Assembly: GCF_003058365.1 (NCBI RefSeq)
Contig: NZ_CP028858.1
Location: 1,782,836-1,846,835, forward strand
Direction: 5' to 3'
Length of the DNA: 64,000 bases
Origin: Halococcoides cellulosivorans
GTDB taxonomy: Archaea; Halobacteriota; Halobacteria; Halobacteriales; Haloarculaceae
A program made the translations under genes and the position numbers. Of the stretch, positions 15,927-25,155 are shown piece after piece (position 1 is the first letter of the stretch; every line of letters starts with the position of its first letter). The notes beneath the pieces were generated by a model, which did not search any database, had not been told where the DNA came from, and saw only the letters and a program-made list of their open reading frames with translations.

Positions 15927-17138
15927 TCAGGCGAACGTTCGGGAGATCGAGTCGTCGTCCTCTTCGTCCTGGATCTTCGCCCAGGCGTCGAGGAAGTCGC
16001 GATCGGTCACCTGGGTGCGGTCGTCACGGATCGCGAACATCCCGGCTTCGGTGCAGATCGCCTTGACGTCCGCCCCCGACGCCTCGTCGGTGGCCTCCGC
16101 GAGGTGGGCGAAATCCACCGACTCGGCCAGATTCATGTTCCGAGTGTGGATCTCGAAGATCTGTTCGCGACCCTCGCGATCGGGTTTGGGTACCTCGATC
16201 AACCGATCGAACCGGCCCGGACGGAGGATTGCGCGATCGAGCATGTCGAACCGGTTGGTCGCGGCGATGATGCGGATCTCGCCGCGGTCTTCGAACCCGT
16301 CCATCTCACTCAACAGCTGCATCATCGTCCGCTGGACCTCGGCGTCGCCCGAGGTCTTCGAGTCGGTCCGTTTGGCGGCGATGGCGTCGATTTCGTCGAT
16401 GAAGATCACCGCGGGTTCGTGCTGACGGGCCAGATCGAACAGGTCGCGGACGAGTTTCGCGCCCTCTCCGATGAACTTGTGGACCAACTCCGAGCCAGCC
16501 ATCTTGATGAACGTGGCGTCGGTCTGGTTCGCGACGGCTTTCGCGAGCATCGTCTTGCCCGTGCCGGGCGGGCCGTGGAGGAGCACACCGCTGGGCGGGT
16601 CGATGCCGACCTCGTCGAACATCTCCGGGCGATCGAGTGGCATCTCGACGGTCTCGCGGACCTCCTCGATCTGGTCGTGGATCCCGCCGATGTCCTCGTA
16701 GCCCACGTCGGGGCTCTGATCGACCTGCATGACGCGGGCCCGCACGTCGGTCTCGTCGTCGAGCGATTTGACGATCGACAGCGAGTTGTTCACCGCGACC
16801 CGGTCGTCGGGGTCGATCTCCGCGCGGAGTTCGTCGGTGACCTCGGTGAGCGCCTCCTGGTTGTTCCCATGTTGTTTGATGATGGCGCCGTCGTCGGTCA
16901 TCTCCTGGACCGTCGCGACGAACAGTGGCGACTGTTTGAGCTTCTTGTTCTCGTGATTGAGGCGTTCGAGTTTCTGTTGAAACTTGTTGTTCTCGGCGTT
17001 CGCATCCAGCAGATCGTCACGCATCTCCTCGTTCTGGGACTTGAGCACCTCGATTTGCTCCTGCAGCGTCTCGATTTTCTCCTGTTTGGAAGCGTCCTCG
17101 TCGAACGGGAGTTCGACGTCGTCCACCGTGTCCGTCAT
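15927..17138 (-). CDS. pan1: Proteasome-activating nucleotidase PAN (paralog 1)
   Basis: 403 residues. Start at ATG 17138 (MTDTVDDVELPFDE); the open frame extends further without a plausible start. An N-terminal coiled coil (~15-68), the OB domain (~70-140) with KQHGNNQEALTEV, and a AAA domain with Walker A GPPGTGKT (189-196), Walker B FIDEIDAI, and ATNRFDMLDRAILRPGRFDR including Arg finger residues. It unfolds proteins into the 20S proteasome as a hexamer. The C-terminus is SRTFA, where many PANs have a hydrophobic-Tyr-X tail. A second PAN is at 43049. Confidence 0.95.
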   Translation of the reverse strand: MTDTVDDVELPFDEDASKQEKIETLQEQIEVLKSQNEEMRDDLLDANAENNKFQQKLERLNHENKKLKQSPLFVATVQEMTDDGAIIKQHGNNQEALTEVTDELRAEIDPDDRVAVNNSLSIVKSLDDETDVRARVMQVDQSPDVGYEDIGGIHDQIEEVRETVEMPLDRPEMFDEVGIDPPSGVLLHGPPGTGKTMLAKAVANQTDATFIKMAGSELVHKFIGEGAKLVRDLFDLARQHEPAVIFIDEIDAIAAKRTDSKTSGDAEVQRTMMQLLSEMDGFEDRGEIRIIAATNRFDMLDRAILRPGRFDRLIEVPKPDREGREQIFEIHTRNMNLAESVDFAHLAEATDEASGADVKAICTEAGMFAIRDDRTQVTDRDFLDAWAKIQDEEDDDSISRTFA

Positions 17139-17288
17139 TGACCTATTCGTAGCACTCGGCCGGTCAAGAGACTTCGGGTCGGCACAGTGCGCCCGGAGAA
17201 CAGCGTGATCGACACTCGTCCGAGATACACTGTAGTAATACCCGCAAGCGAAATTATTATCTCCCGGTATCCCATTGGACCGCATACG

Positions 17289-17576
17289 ATGAGCCAGACT
17301 CAACAGATTGCCGCCACGGAATCGACCAGCACGCCCGGATGGGACGCGATCGCGGATCACCCGCCGAGTGCGAAACTCGTCGCGAAGGTCCTTGAGTACA
17401 ACGACGCACTCACACAGTCACAGATCGCAGAGCACTCGAAACTCCCCGGTCGGACCGTCAGGTACGCACTCGGGAGATTAGAAGAGGTGGACGTGGTCGA
17501 ATCACGACCGTCTTTCCGTGACGCCCGCAAGCGCGTCTATTCACTCGCTATCGAGGACGACCCCGGGCCCGTCTGA
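17289..17576 (+). CDS. Small winged-helix transcription regulator (MarR/ArsR-like)
   Basis: 95 residues from ATG 17289 (MSQTQQIAATEST). The segment PPSAKLVAKVLEYNDALTQSQIAEHSKLPGRTVRYALGRLEEVDVVESRP is a clear winged helix: helix-turn-helix followed by RDARKRVYSLA wing. An AT-rich TATA-like stretch at 17249-17258 (AAATTATTAT) lies about 30 bp before the start. Transcribed divergently from the PAN gene. Such one-domain regulators are common in haloarchaea; the target is not evident. Confidence 0.8.
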   Translation: MSQTQQIAATESTSTPGWDAIADHPPSAKLVAKVLEYNDALTQSQIAEHSKLPGRTVRYALGRLEEVDVVESRPSFRDARKRVYSLAIEDDPGPV

Positions 17577-17684
17577 CCCAGGCCATCGATCGACGCCTCG
17601 GCGAGTGCTATCGGCCGATCGCGGTCGATCGAACTGTCGGTCGATCACGCCCTGTCGAACTGTCGGTCGGTCGAAAACGGGACG

Positions 17685-18518
17685 CTACTCCCAGGCGTCG
17701 GGGCCGAAGTCGGGATCGACACGCCGATCCCGCCGGTCGATCCCGTCGATCGCGGCGACGTCGCCAGGGGTGAGATCGAGATCGAGGGCGCCCAGATTGT
17801 CGCGAATGTGGGCCTCGCTCGTGGCTTTCGGGATCGGCGTGACACCTTTCTCACGTGCCCACGCGATGGCGACCTGGGCCGGACTCGCGTCGTGAGCCGA
17901 TGCGATCTCGGTGATCGTCGGATCGTCGAGGACGGCCCCGCGCGCCAGCGGCGAGTACGCGACGATTTCGAGGTCTGTCTCGGCGGCGAACTCCCGCAGG
18001 TCGCGCTGGGGCAGGTAGGGATGCATCTCGACCTGATTCGCGAAGATCGGGGCGTCGATCGCCGCCTGGGCCTCTCGAACGTGTTCGGGGGTGAAATTCG
18101 AGACGCCGATCCGGTCGATCAGCCCCCGGTCGAGCAGGTCCTCGAACGCGTCGAGTGTCGCAGTCGGCTCGTAGGCGTGAGCCGGCCAGTGAACGTACAG
18201 CAGATCGACCGCGTCGACGCCGAGGCGGTCGAGACTCGCTTCGGCGGTCTCGATCACGTTCTCGGGGGCGAGATTGCGCGTCCAGATCTTCGTCGCGAGA
18301 AAGATCTCCTCGCGATCGACGTCCGCGCGGGCGATTCCCTCACCGACCGCCGCTTCGTTCTCGTAGATCTGGGCGGTGTCGACGTGGCGATAGCCCGCCT
18401 CCAGGGCGGTCGCGACGCTCGTGGCACACTGGTCGGGGTCGGCGTTCTCCCAGGTTCCCAGGCCGAGGGTGGGCATTCCCCCGACGCGACGGATCTCGGT
18501 GGCGGCACGCTCTGACAT
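17685..18518 (-). CDS. Aldo/keto reductase
   Basis: 277 residues from ATG 18518 (MSERAATEIRRVGG). TIM-barrel NADPH-dependent reductase: GLGTWENA at the first strand, GYRHVDTAQIYENEAAVG with catalytic Asp and Tyr, LATKIW with catalytic Lys, VDLLYVHWPA with catalytic His, and NQVEMHPYLPQ. The C-terminal IPKATSEAHIRDN is the NADPH phosphate site. A related protein lies at 35601. Substrate cannot be told. The frame is open upstream to 18665, but the region there shows no conserved sequence. Confidence 0.92.
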   Translation of the reverse strand: MSERAATEIRRVGGMPTLGLGTWENADPDQCATSVATALEAGYRHVDTAQIYENEAAVGEGIARADVDREEIFLATKIWTRNLAPENVIETAEASLDRLGVDAVDLLYVHWPAHAYEPTATLDAFEDLLDRGLIDRIGVSNFTPEHVREAQAAIDAPIFANQVEMHPYLPQRDLREFAAETDLEIVAYSPLARGAVLDDPTITEIASAHDASPAQVAIAWAREKGVTPIPKATSEAHIRDNLGALDLDLTPGDVAAIDGIDRRDRRVDPDFGPDAWE

Positions 18519-18703
18519 GACGTCCCCCCGTTCACGTGGTGGGGCCAAGAATCGTCTGGTCGACCGACGGCCAGTCCAGCGATCGAGGCCGACGCTCTCG
18601 AAATCGGGCGTCCGGTGATCCAAAATCGATGGAGGACGGACGTGCTCGGTCATCACGCGAGACATCGATCCGCGATCGTGAGCGGACGGGAGACGTCTCG
18701 ATC

Positions 18704-18961
18704 TCAGGGATTCAGCCGCTTCATCGTGTCTTCGAGGGACTCGTCGTCGGACTGTTCTTCAGCGAGTTTGTCGTAGACGGTCCACCCGTTCGAACCCTGG
18801 TAGATGTCGCCTTGCTCGACGGCCCCGTCGTCGTCGGGGGTCAGCGCCGCCTCCAGACCCAGCACCCGGCCCAGCGTCTCGTTGACGGACTCGTCCGACC
18901 GTTGTTCGCGGCGCAACGCGCCGTACACCTCCTCGGAGACGTCGATGGATTTGTCTGTCAT
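18704..18961 (-). CDS. VapB-like antitoxin-type protein with duplicated motif
   Basis: 85 residues from ATG 18961 (MTDKSIDVSEEVYGAL). The N-terminal part KSIDVSEEVYGALRREQRSDESVNETLGRVLG resembles the VapB/DUF217 antitoxin pattern. The C-terminal part repeats it: WTVYDKLAEEQSDDESLEDTMKRLNP. Shared positions are VY..L..EQ..DES...T..R. No toxin gene is adjacent, so it may be an orphan antitoxin or a DNA-binding regulator. Divergent from the regulator at 19106. Confidence 0.7.
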   Translation of the reverse strand: MTDKSIDVSEEVYGALRREQRSDESVNETLGRVLGLEAALTPDDDGAVEQGDIYQGSNGWTVYDKLAEEQSDDESLEDTMKRLNP

Positions 18962-19074
18962 CGTCGGGCCCCTTTGATATACGTCCTCAACCCTCTTGAA
19001 TGTCGTTGGCCACAGATCGGGGGGTATAAACCACGTCGTCCGAGAGTCGTTCGTGTTTCGTGTGTCACCGTCGA

Positions 19075-19081
19075 TTTTAAG
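19075..19081 (+). promoter_or_regulatory. TATA-like box before 19106 gene
   Basis: TTTTAAG centred 28 bp before the ATG at 19106, fitting a leaderless transcript and supporting that start within a much longer open frame. Confidence 0.55.
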
Positions 19082-19105
19082 AACGGGTATCACGAAAAAT
19101 CACTC

Positions 19106-19639
19106 ATGTCATCAATCGAATTGACTCCGAGTCAGAAGAACATCCTCCAGGAACTGGTCAATCTGTTTCGTGACACCGAAAGCGCCGTCAAAGGCGAGGA
19201 GATCGCCGACCGGGTCAACCGCAACCCCGGCACGATCCGCAATCAGATGCAGAGTCTGAAAGCCCTCCAGTTGGTCGAGGGCGTCCCCGGGCCGAAAGGC
19301 GGGTACAAACCCACCGCGAACGCCTACGACGCCCTTCAGATCCAGGACATGGAGCACGCAGCGGACGTCCCCCTCTTTCACGAGGGAGAACTCGTCGAGC
19401 AGGCGAACGTCGCGGAGATCAACCTCACGAGCGTTCATCACCCCGAGAACTGCCGTGCCGAGATCCATCTGCAGGGGTCGATCGCGAGTTTCGACGAAGG
19501 CGACACCGTCACCGTCGGGCCGACGCCACTCTCGAAACTCCAGGTCATCGGCCGGGTCGACGGTAAAGACGACACGAACAACATCTTGATCCTCGTCATC
19601 GAGGACATGGTCGCGCCCGCCGAGACACCCGAACACTGA
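19106..19639 (+). CDS. Winged-helix regulator with C-terminal ligand-like domain
   Basis: 177 residues. The N-terminal ~75 residues (SIELTPSQKNILQELVNLFRDTESAVKGEEIADRVNRNPGTIRNQMQSLKALQLVEGVPGPKGGYKPT) are a winged helix of the Rrf2/TrmB style with the PGPKGGYKPT wing. The rest (VAEINLTSVHHPENCRAEIHLQGSIASFDEGDTVTVGPTPLSKLQVIGRVDG) is a beta-rich domain that could bind a ligand or membrane signal. Conserved in haloarchaea as I recall it, with no assigned role. Start fixed by a promoter box 25-31 bp upstream. Confidence 0.75.
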   Translation: MSSIELTPSQKNILQELVNLFRDTESAVKGEEIADRVNRNPGTIRNQMQSLKALQLVEGVPGPKGGYKPTANAYDALQIQDMEHAADVPLFHEGELVEQANVAEINLTSVHHPENCRAEIHLQGSIASFDEGDTVTVGPTPLSKLQVIGRVDGKDDTNNILILVIEDMVAPAETPEH

Positions 19640-19672
19640 TCGCCGGTCTTTCTGTCCGACAGCCGACCGTTC

Positions 19673-20734
19673 TCACGCTCTGCGGTCGGCCACCATCGCC
19701 GCCAGGGGGTTGTCGTCGATCTGAAGCGGGAACGTCACCCGTTCGGTGCGTCGGGCCGATTCGTACGTCCCGAAGACGAGTTTCGTCGCCCGGAGCGCGT
19801 TCTCGACCCCGAGTGGCGACGGCGTGTCGGTCGACAACGTCTCCACCACGTTCCGGAGCGCTCGCTCGATGGCCGCGTCACTGTGGATCGACTCGTCGGT
19901 CTCGAAGGTCTGCCAGTCCCCACCGTCGACGCGATATCGATGTCGGTCGGCCGCCTCCTCGTCGGGATAGCCGACGCCAAGTTCGATCACGCCGTCCGCG
20001 CCGACGATCCGGTGGTGGGCCCCGATCAGACCGGGGCCCGCCGCCTCCCCGGTCGCGATCAGCGCCTCGACACCCGAGGAATAGCGCCACTGCGCCAGCG
20101 CCTGTGAGGCGTTGAACACCCCGAAATACCGCTTCGCGTCGCGCGGATCGACCTGTCCGAACACCCACTCTGGGTCGCGTTCGCCCACGAAGGCGCCGAC
20201 GAGATCGACCGAATGAGTCCCGTAATCGAACAGCGTCGGTGCGGCGGCCTCGACGCGCACGACCGACCCGACAATTCCCTCGTCGATCAACGCCTGGGCC
20301 TCCTGGACGGCGGCGGCGAACCGGCGCTGGTGGTTGAACGTGAGACGGGTGCCCTCCCGGTCAGCGACACGGGCCATCCGTCGGCTCGCCCCCCAGGTGT
20401 GGGCCATCGGTTTCTCACAGTGGACCGCCGGGACGCCGGCCTCGGCACAGTCGACGACGATGTCGGCGTGCGTCGACGGCGGCGTACAGACGCTGACGAG
20501 GTCGGGTTCGATCACGTCGAGCATGCGTTCGTGCTCGGTGAACACGCCATCGCCCGAGAGGCCGTGCTGGCGAGCGAACGACTTGACGCGGCCGGGGACA
20601 CGGTCCACGGCCGCGACGAGATCACAGTCGTCGATCGCCGCGTAGGCGTCGGCGTGTCGGTACGCCATCGCATACCCCGTCCGATCCGGTTCGTCGGGGT
20701 TCTCACCGGTCCCGACGATGGCCACCCTGGTCAT
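19673..20734 (-). CDS. Gfo/Idh/MocA family oxidoreductase
   Basis: 353 residues from ATG 20734 (MTRVAIVGTGENP); an ATG seven codons upstream is less likely. Rossmann fold: VAIVGTGENP, LVAAVDRVPGRV, DLVSVCTPPSTHADIV, and the conserved VHCEKPMAHT with catalytic Lys. The C-terminal alpha/beta domain carries DYGTHSVDLVGAFVG with Asp/His. NAD(P)-dependent sugar or inositol dehydrogenases share this layout. The substrate cannot be inferred from neighbours. Confidence 0.9.
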   Translation of the reverse strand: MTRVAIVGTGENPDEPDRTGYAMAYRHADAYAAIDDCDLVAAVDRVPGRVKSFARQHGLSGDGVFTEHERMLDVIEPDLVSVCTPPSTHADIVVDCAEAGVPAVHCEKPMAHTWGASRRMARVADREGTRLTFNHQRRFAAAVQEAQALIDEGIVGSVVRVEAAAPTLFDYGTHSVDLVGAFVGERDPEWVFGQVDPRDAKRYFGVFNASQALAQWRYSSGVEALIATGEAAGPGLIGAHHRIVGADGVIELGVGYPDEEAADRHRYRVDGGDWQTFETDESIHSDAAIERALRNVVETLSTDTPSPLGVENALRATKLVFGTYESARRTERVTFPLQIDDNPLAAMVADRRA

Positions 20735-20876
20735 AGATTCGCATCGCAGAGCCACCCCAAAGTCGTTGGGAACGCGGCGGAATGGGGTGCGGTCGACGTG
20801 ACGGTCTCCTCTCCAAAATACACGACAATATTACATGACCAAGAAGTTTATGTGCACCCCGATCTGACCGCAGTTT

Positions 20877-22127
20877 ATGGACATAATGAGCGGGGCCGGT
20901 GGCGAGACCGACCGCGACCGGACACGCCGCCAGCTGGCGGTGTTCGTGGCGTTGATCGTGATGGCGAGTCTCGTCGGTACAGTCGTCCTGATCGGGAGCG
21001 CACAGGCCGCCGACGTCGCGGTCGTCAGCGTGACGAGCACGCCGGATCGGCCGACGGTGTACGACGACGTCCGGATCGAAGCGAGCGTGACGAACCCCGA
21101 ATCGTCCGACGAGCAGTACATCGTCGACCGACTCGTGATCCGGGAAGGGGCCGATCCGACGAGTGACGTGGTGGAACGCGAAGACACCTCCGCGACCGTC
21201 CGGCCGGGGACGACCGGATCGGTCGCGTCGGAGATCGACATTTCGGAGAGCGGCACCCGAACGGTGTACGCCCACATGCGGATCCTCACCGGCGGGAGCG
21301 GGTCGGTATCGGTCGTCCGGCCGGTCACGTTCGAGGTGGCCGACCCCCACCCGAGTCTGAGTCTCCGGGCGAGTCCGATCGACGCGGCCAACCGGACGAC
21401 GCTCTCGGTGAACGTCGTCAACGGGCGCGAGACCGACCTCCGTGGGCTCTCGCTGGAGGCCGATGCCGATCGGCTCCGGATTCAAGAGCCCCGCCGTGTC
21501 GCGGGTGACCTCGCGGGCGGCGAGACGGCCCGCTTCGAGTTCACCGGCGTCGAGGCCACGCCCGGGCCCGAGACCGTCGACGTTTCGATGAGCTACGTCA
21601 CCGCCGACGGCGACGAGCGCGAGACGACGACAACGCTCCAGACGGACCTCCAGCCCCGACAGAACCCCGCCGAGATCGTCCTGACGGGCACCCAGATCGC
21701 CCGCGAAGACGGGCGACTGGTCGTTCGCGGCGAGGCGAGCAACGTCGGTGGGTCGAACGCCTCGGGCGTCCGCATCGGGGTCGACTCGGCGGACGGCGTC
21801 TCACCGGCCCAGAACCAGGCGACCTTCTTCGTCGGATCGGTCGAGGCCGACGAGTACAAGCGATTCACCGTCAACGCCGCCGTCGAGAACCTCTCGGCCC
21901 CGGTGACGGTCCCGCTCCGGATCGACTACACCGTCGACGGAGTGAGTCGCTCACAGACCGTCGAGTTGGGCTACAGCAGCGGTGGCCAGTCCGACGATGA
22001 CGCCTCGGGTGGGGCAGGCCCGACCGGAGTCGCGGGGATCGCGGGCGTGCTCGTGGTCGTCCTGATCGGCCTCGGGGCACTGTACGGTGTCTACCGCTAT
22101 CGCTCTCGGGACGATGGCGACGCTTGA
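20877..22127 (+). CDS. Secreted COG1361-like protein of an ABC exporter operon
   Basis: 416 residues. A membrane segment at ~20-43 (FVALIVMASLVGTVVLIGSAQAA) acts as signal/anchor, and a second helix near the C-terminus (GIAGVLVVVLIGLGALYGVYRY) anchors the protein with a short basic-acidic tail inside. Between them are three or four Ig-like/CARDB-like beta domains with NxS/T sequons (NRTTLSVNVVNG, SNVGGSNASG, NLSAPVTV). Such surface domains often accompany MacB-like exporters. Its 3' end overlaps the ABC ATPase gene by 14 bp, so the three genes form one operon. Confidence 0.8.
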   Translation: MDIMSGAGGETDRDRTRRQLAVFVALIVMASLVGTVVLIGSAQAADVAVVSVTSTPDRPTVYDDVRIEASVTNPESSDEQYIVDRLVIREGADPTSDVVEREDTSATVRPGTTGSVASEIDISESGTRTVYAHMRILTGGSGSVSVVRPVTFEVADPHPSLSLRASPIDAANRTTLSVNVVNGRETDLRGLSLEADADRLRIQEPRRVAGDLAGGETARFEFTGVEATPGPETVDVSMSYVTADGDERETTTTLQTDLQPRQNPAEIVLTGTQIAREDGRLVVRGEASNVGGSNASGVRIGVDSADGVSPAQNQATFFVGSVEADEYKRFTVNAAVENLSAPVTVPLRIDYTVDGVSRSQTVELGYSSGGQSDDDASGGAGPTGVAGIAGVLVVVLIGLGALYGVYRYRSRDDGDA

Positions 22128-22776
22128 CGTCACGGACGCGGTCAAGGAGTACACCCGCGGGTCGGAGACGGTCCGCGCACTCGACGGCGTCTCGCTGTCG
22201 ATCGACGCCGGCGAATTCGTCGCCGTCGTGGGGCCCTCCGGGAGCGGGAAGTCCACACTGCTCAACCTGCTCGGGTTGCTGGACGTCCCGACCGAGGGGA
22301 CCGTCGAGATCGACGGCACCGACGTCGCGACGCTGTCGACCCGCGAGCAGACCGATCGACGCCGAGAGACCATCGGGTTCGTCTTTCAGCAGTTCTTTCT
22401 CGTGCCGACGCTGACCGCGCGCGAGAACGTCGCCGTCCCGCGGCTTTTGATCGACAAGCGCAGTCGAGTCCTCGACCGGGCCGACGAGTTGCTCGACGAC
22501 GTGGGCCTGGCCGATCGCGTCGACCACCGCCCGAACGAACTCTCCGGCGGGCAAAAACAGCGCGTCGCGATCGCTCGCGGGTTGATCAACGAGCCACGCG
22601 TCGTGCTCGCGGACGAGCCGACGGGGAACCTCGATCACACGACCGGCGAGCGCATCCTCGATCTGTTCGCGGAGGTCACCGAGCGGGACGTCGCGGTCAT
22701 CACCGTCACCCACGACGATCAGGTCGCGGAGTTCGCGGACCGGGAGATCCACCTCATGGACGGTGAAATCGTATGA
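22114..22776 (+). CDS. ABC transporter ATP-binding protein (MacB/LolD type)
   Basis: 220 residues from ATG 22114 ([16 protein letters not shown]); the frame extends nine codons further up. Walker [11 protein letters not shown]-loop [18 protein letters not shown], signature LSGGQKQR, Walker [13 protein letters not shown], and H-loop VTHD are all intact. The PTL-A--NV stretch is typical of MacB/LolD/FtsE-like ATPases that power FtsX-type permeases. Overlaps the surface-protein gene by 14 bp and the permease gene by 4 bp. Confidence 0.93.
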   Translation: MATLDVTDAVKEYTRGSETVRALDGVSLSIDAGEFVAVVGPSGSGKSTLLNLLGLLDVPTEGTVEIDGTDVATLSTREQTDRRRETIGFVFQQFFLVPTLTARENVAVPRLLIDKRSRVLDRADELLDDVGLADRVDHRPNELSGGQKQRVAIARGLINEPRVVLADEPTGNLDHTTGERILDLFAEVTERDVAVITVTHDDQVAEFADREIHLMDGEIV

Positions 22777-23912
22777 TCGGCCGACAGTGGCGCATCCAGC
22801 GCGCGCTCACGACGATGGCCGCACGCAATCTCCGCCGGTCGGGCGTGCGCACCGGCCTCGCCGTGCTCGGCATCGTCATCGGCGTCGTCGCCATCGCGTC
22901 GATCGGAGCGCTCGGGGTCGCCTTCCAGACATCCTTCTCCCAGCAGGTCAGCGACGTTACCTACTCGGCGCTCGTGACGCCGGGCGACGACGCCACCGAG
23001 CCGTATCTCACCGACCGCGACGTCCGGACGATCCGCCAGTACACCGACGTGGAGGTGTTCGCGGTCGCGACCGGGTCGGCCCGCGTGACCGCGTTCGGGA
23101 ATTCGGAACGCACGAGTGTCTACGGGTTCGAACGACCGGGGCGGACTCTCGACGCCAGAGCGGGGTCGATCCCCGAGGTCTGGCGGTCGGGCGCGATCGT
23201 CGGATCGAGTCTGGCCGACGACCTCGACGTGGGCGTCGGTGACTCGGTGACCGTCGGCGGTCAGCGCCACCGGGTCGTCGCCGTCCTCGAACCCGCTGCC
23301 GGGCAGTTCAGCCTGCTCGAAGACAACGATCGACTCTATCTCCCGCCGAGCGCGGTCGACCGGCGCGGCTACAGCCAGGTGATCCTCAAAGCCGAGAGCG
23401 TCCCGGAGATCAACGCGACCGCCCAGACGCTACGCGATCGGCTCAACGAACGCGGCGAGTTGTACGACGTCCAGGACTTCACGAACGTCCAGGATCAGAT
23501 CCAGGCGCAGTTCGCGCTCATCCGAACGTTCCTCATGGCGATCGGCGGCATCTCGCTGTTCGTCGCCGCGGTGAGCATCCTCAACGTCATGCTGATGAGT
23601 GTCATGGAGCGCCGCACGGAGATCGGCGTGTTGCGGGCCGTGGGCTACCACCGTGGGGACGTCTTGCGGCTCATCCTGAGCGAGGCGATCCTCATCGGGG
23701 CGATCGGGACGATCGTCGGCGTGCTCGTCACGCTGGTCGTCACGATGGTGATCAACGGCGTGATGCTCGACGACCCGCTGGCCTTTACGACCCAGTCGGC
23801 CGTCCAGATCGGCATCGGCGCGGCGTTCGGCGTCGTCGCGAGTGCGGTCAGCGGGCTCTACCCCGCCTGGAAAGCCGCCAACGAACACCCCGTCGAGGCG
23901 CTCCGGGGATAG
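22773..23912 (+). CDS. ABC transporter permease (MacB/FtsX family)
   Basis: 379 residues. An N-terminal membrane helix after RAALTTMAARNLRRSG-type sequence, a large extracytoplasmic MacB-like domain (~45-235), then three helices in the C-terminal FtsX domain (FLMAIGGISLFVAAVSILNVMLMSVMERRTEIGVLRAVG; LILSEAILIGAIGTIVGVLVTLVVTMV; AVQIGIGAAFGVVASAVSGLYPAWKAANEHPVEALR). The ending PAWKAA...P-EALR is the family signature. It couples to the ATPase above, probably as a homodimer exporting or extracting a lipid-linked or peptide substrate. Confidence 0.93.
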   Translation: MIGRQWRIQRALTTMAARNLRRSGVRTGLAVLGIVIGVVAIASIGALGVAFQTSFSQQVSDVTYSALVTPGDDATEPYLTDRDVRTIRQYTDVEVFAVATGSARVTAFGNSERTSVYGFERPGRTLDARAGSIPEVWRSGAIVGSSLADDLDVGVGDSVTVGGQRHRVVAVLEPAAGQFSLLEDNDRLYLPPSAVDRRGYSQVILKAESVPEINATAQTLRDRLNERGELYDVQDFTNVQDQIQAQFALIRTFLMAIGGISLFVAAVSILNVMLMSVMERRTEIGVLRAVGYHRGDVLRLILSEAILIGAIGTIVGVLVTLVVTMVINGVMLDDPLAFTTQSAVQIGIGAAFGVVASAVSGLYPAWKAANEHPVEALRG

Positions 23913-23945
23913 CCCGATCGCCAAGGGCACACGAGCGTCGCCCGG

Positions 23946-24500
23946 TCACTCGACGATCGTGACCTCGCCGTCGACCATCTCGACGCGGACGAGACTCGTC
24001 ACGCTTTCCTCGCGGTCGGCCATTTCGTTTCCGCCGCCGACCTTCTCAATGACGGCGACGATGTCGACGATATCAGCGCCGATCGAATCGAGCGCGCCGA
24101 CGATCGCATCGAGCGTCCCGCCGGTCGAGAGCACGTCGTCGATGACGAGCACGCGATCGCCCGCGTGGACGTCGTTGATGAACATCTCCGATTCGGAGTA
24201 GCCGGTGACCTGCTGGAGCGACACCTCGCCGTCGAGGCCGTACTCGCGTTTCCGGACGACCACCAGCGGGACGTCAGTCATCATCGAGACGCCCGTCGAG
24301 ATGTGGATGCCCATCGCCGCGGGCGTGACGATCTTGTCGACGTTTTCGACGTCCGCCGCGCGGATGATCCGGACGACGATCTCCCGGAGGAGTGCGGGTT
24401 TCAGCGTCGGGACGCCGTCGCTGATCGGGTGGACGAAGTAGTGATACCCCTCTTTTTCGATCACCGGCGTCTCCAACAGCGAGCGTTCGAGTCGGTCCAT
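23946..24500 (-). CDS. hpt: Hypoxanthine/guanine phosphoribosyltransferase-like protein
   Basis: 184 residues from ATG 24500 ([23 protein letters not shown]). Purine salvage: transfer of phosphoribosyl from PRPP to the base. The PRPP-binding motif is [18 protein letters not shown] (around 130), preceded by a type I PRT core with [19 protein letters not shown]. Length matches the archaeal HGPRTase group. Its first ~37 codons and the region upstream recur in a decayed copy at 28493-28592, showing that this locus was once duplicated. Confidence 0.88.
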   Translation of the reverse strand: MDRLERSLLETPVIEKEGYHYFVHPISDGVPTLKPALLREIVVRIIRAADVENVDKIVTPAAMGIHISTGVSMMTDVPLVVVRKREYGLDGEVSLQQVTGYSESEMFINDVHAGDRVLVIDDVLSTGGTLDAIVGALDSIGADIVDIVAVIEKVGGGNEMADREESVTSLVRVEMVDGEVTIVE

Positions 24501-24626
24501 GCGCCGCCGTTCGACGGAGCGGGCCAAAGGGCTGTTGGGTCCGTTTGTAGGGATGTTCGACCACCGCGCCCACGTCGATCAGATCGGACGGAAGATTTAC
24601 CCGGCTGAAGCGGCAATCTTGTAAAT

Positions 24627-24818
24627 ATGTCACGGGCTGAAAAGCGAATCCCCGTCCGCGAGGAGACGTTCGACCGACTGGGCGAGTTCAAAGGGGCGGG
24701 CGACACCTGGGACGAGGTCATGCAGGAGTTAATCGGGGCCAGACAGGAACAGAACCGTCGAGAGCTGCTCGAACGGACCGACGACGAGGAGTACGTTCCC
24801 CTCGACGAGATCGAATAA
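24627..24818 (+). CDS. RelB-like antitoxin
   Basis: 63 residues, MSRAEKRIPVREETFDRLGEF. Same family as 5225 and nearly the same protein as 27382 (about 51 of 63 residues agree). The N-terminal half should bind DNA and dimerise, while the charged tail ARQEQNRRELLERTDDEEYVPLDEIE should wrap the toxin. The TAA stop is directly followed by the ATG of the RelE-like toxin. Promoter probably in the AAGATTTACC-containing region shared divergently with hpt. Confidence 0.82.
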   Translation: MSRAEKRIPVREETFDRLGEFKGAGDTWDEVMQELIGARQEQNRRELLERTDDEEYVPLDEIE

Positions 24819-25112
24819 ATGTCGTACACCGTGTTACTGGCCGAACAGCCGCGATCCGTTCTCGACGACGCCGACGACAAAACCGATCGGATCGTCCGCG
24901 ACAACCTCCAGAAACTCGCAGACGACCCGTATCCTCGACCGAACGCTGGACGTGGTGACCGCGAAAAGCTCACCGTCGACGGTCGATCGATGTATCGGTT
25001 ACACATCGGGCGCAGCTATACGGCGTTCTATACGATCGACGACGGTGAGACGGCTGTCCGCGTGCGTGAAATTCTCCCGATCGACGAGGCTCATCGTCGG
25101 TACGGGACGTAG
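24819..25112 (+). CDS. RelE/ParE-family toxin
   Basis: 97 residues, the same length as the toxin at 5412 and clearly homologous (PYPRPNAGRGDREKLTVDG...YRLHIGRSYTAFYTI...REILPIDEAHRRYG). Begins on the base after the antitoxin stop codon, so the two are co-translated. RelE-type RNase or ribosome-binding toxin predicted. The C-terminal PIDEAH-RYG motif is a mark of this haloarchaeal subgroup. Confidence 0.82.
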   Translation: MSYTVLLAEQPRSVLDDADDKTDRIVRDNLQKLADDPYPRPNAGRGDREKLTVDGRSMYRLHIGRSYTAFYTIDDGETAVRVREILPIDEAHRRYGT

Positions 25113-25155
25113 CCGCGGCGCGATCGGCACGATCGGACATCCATTCGAGCGGAGA

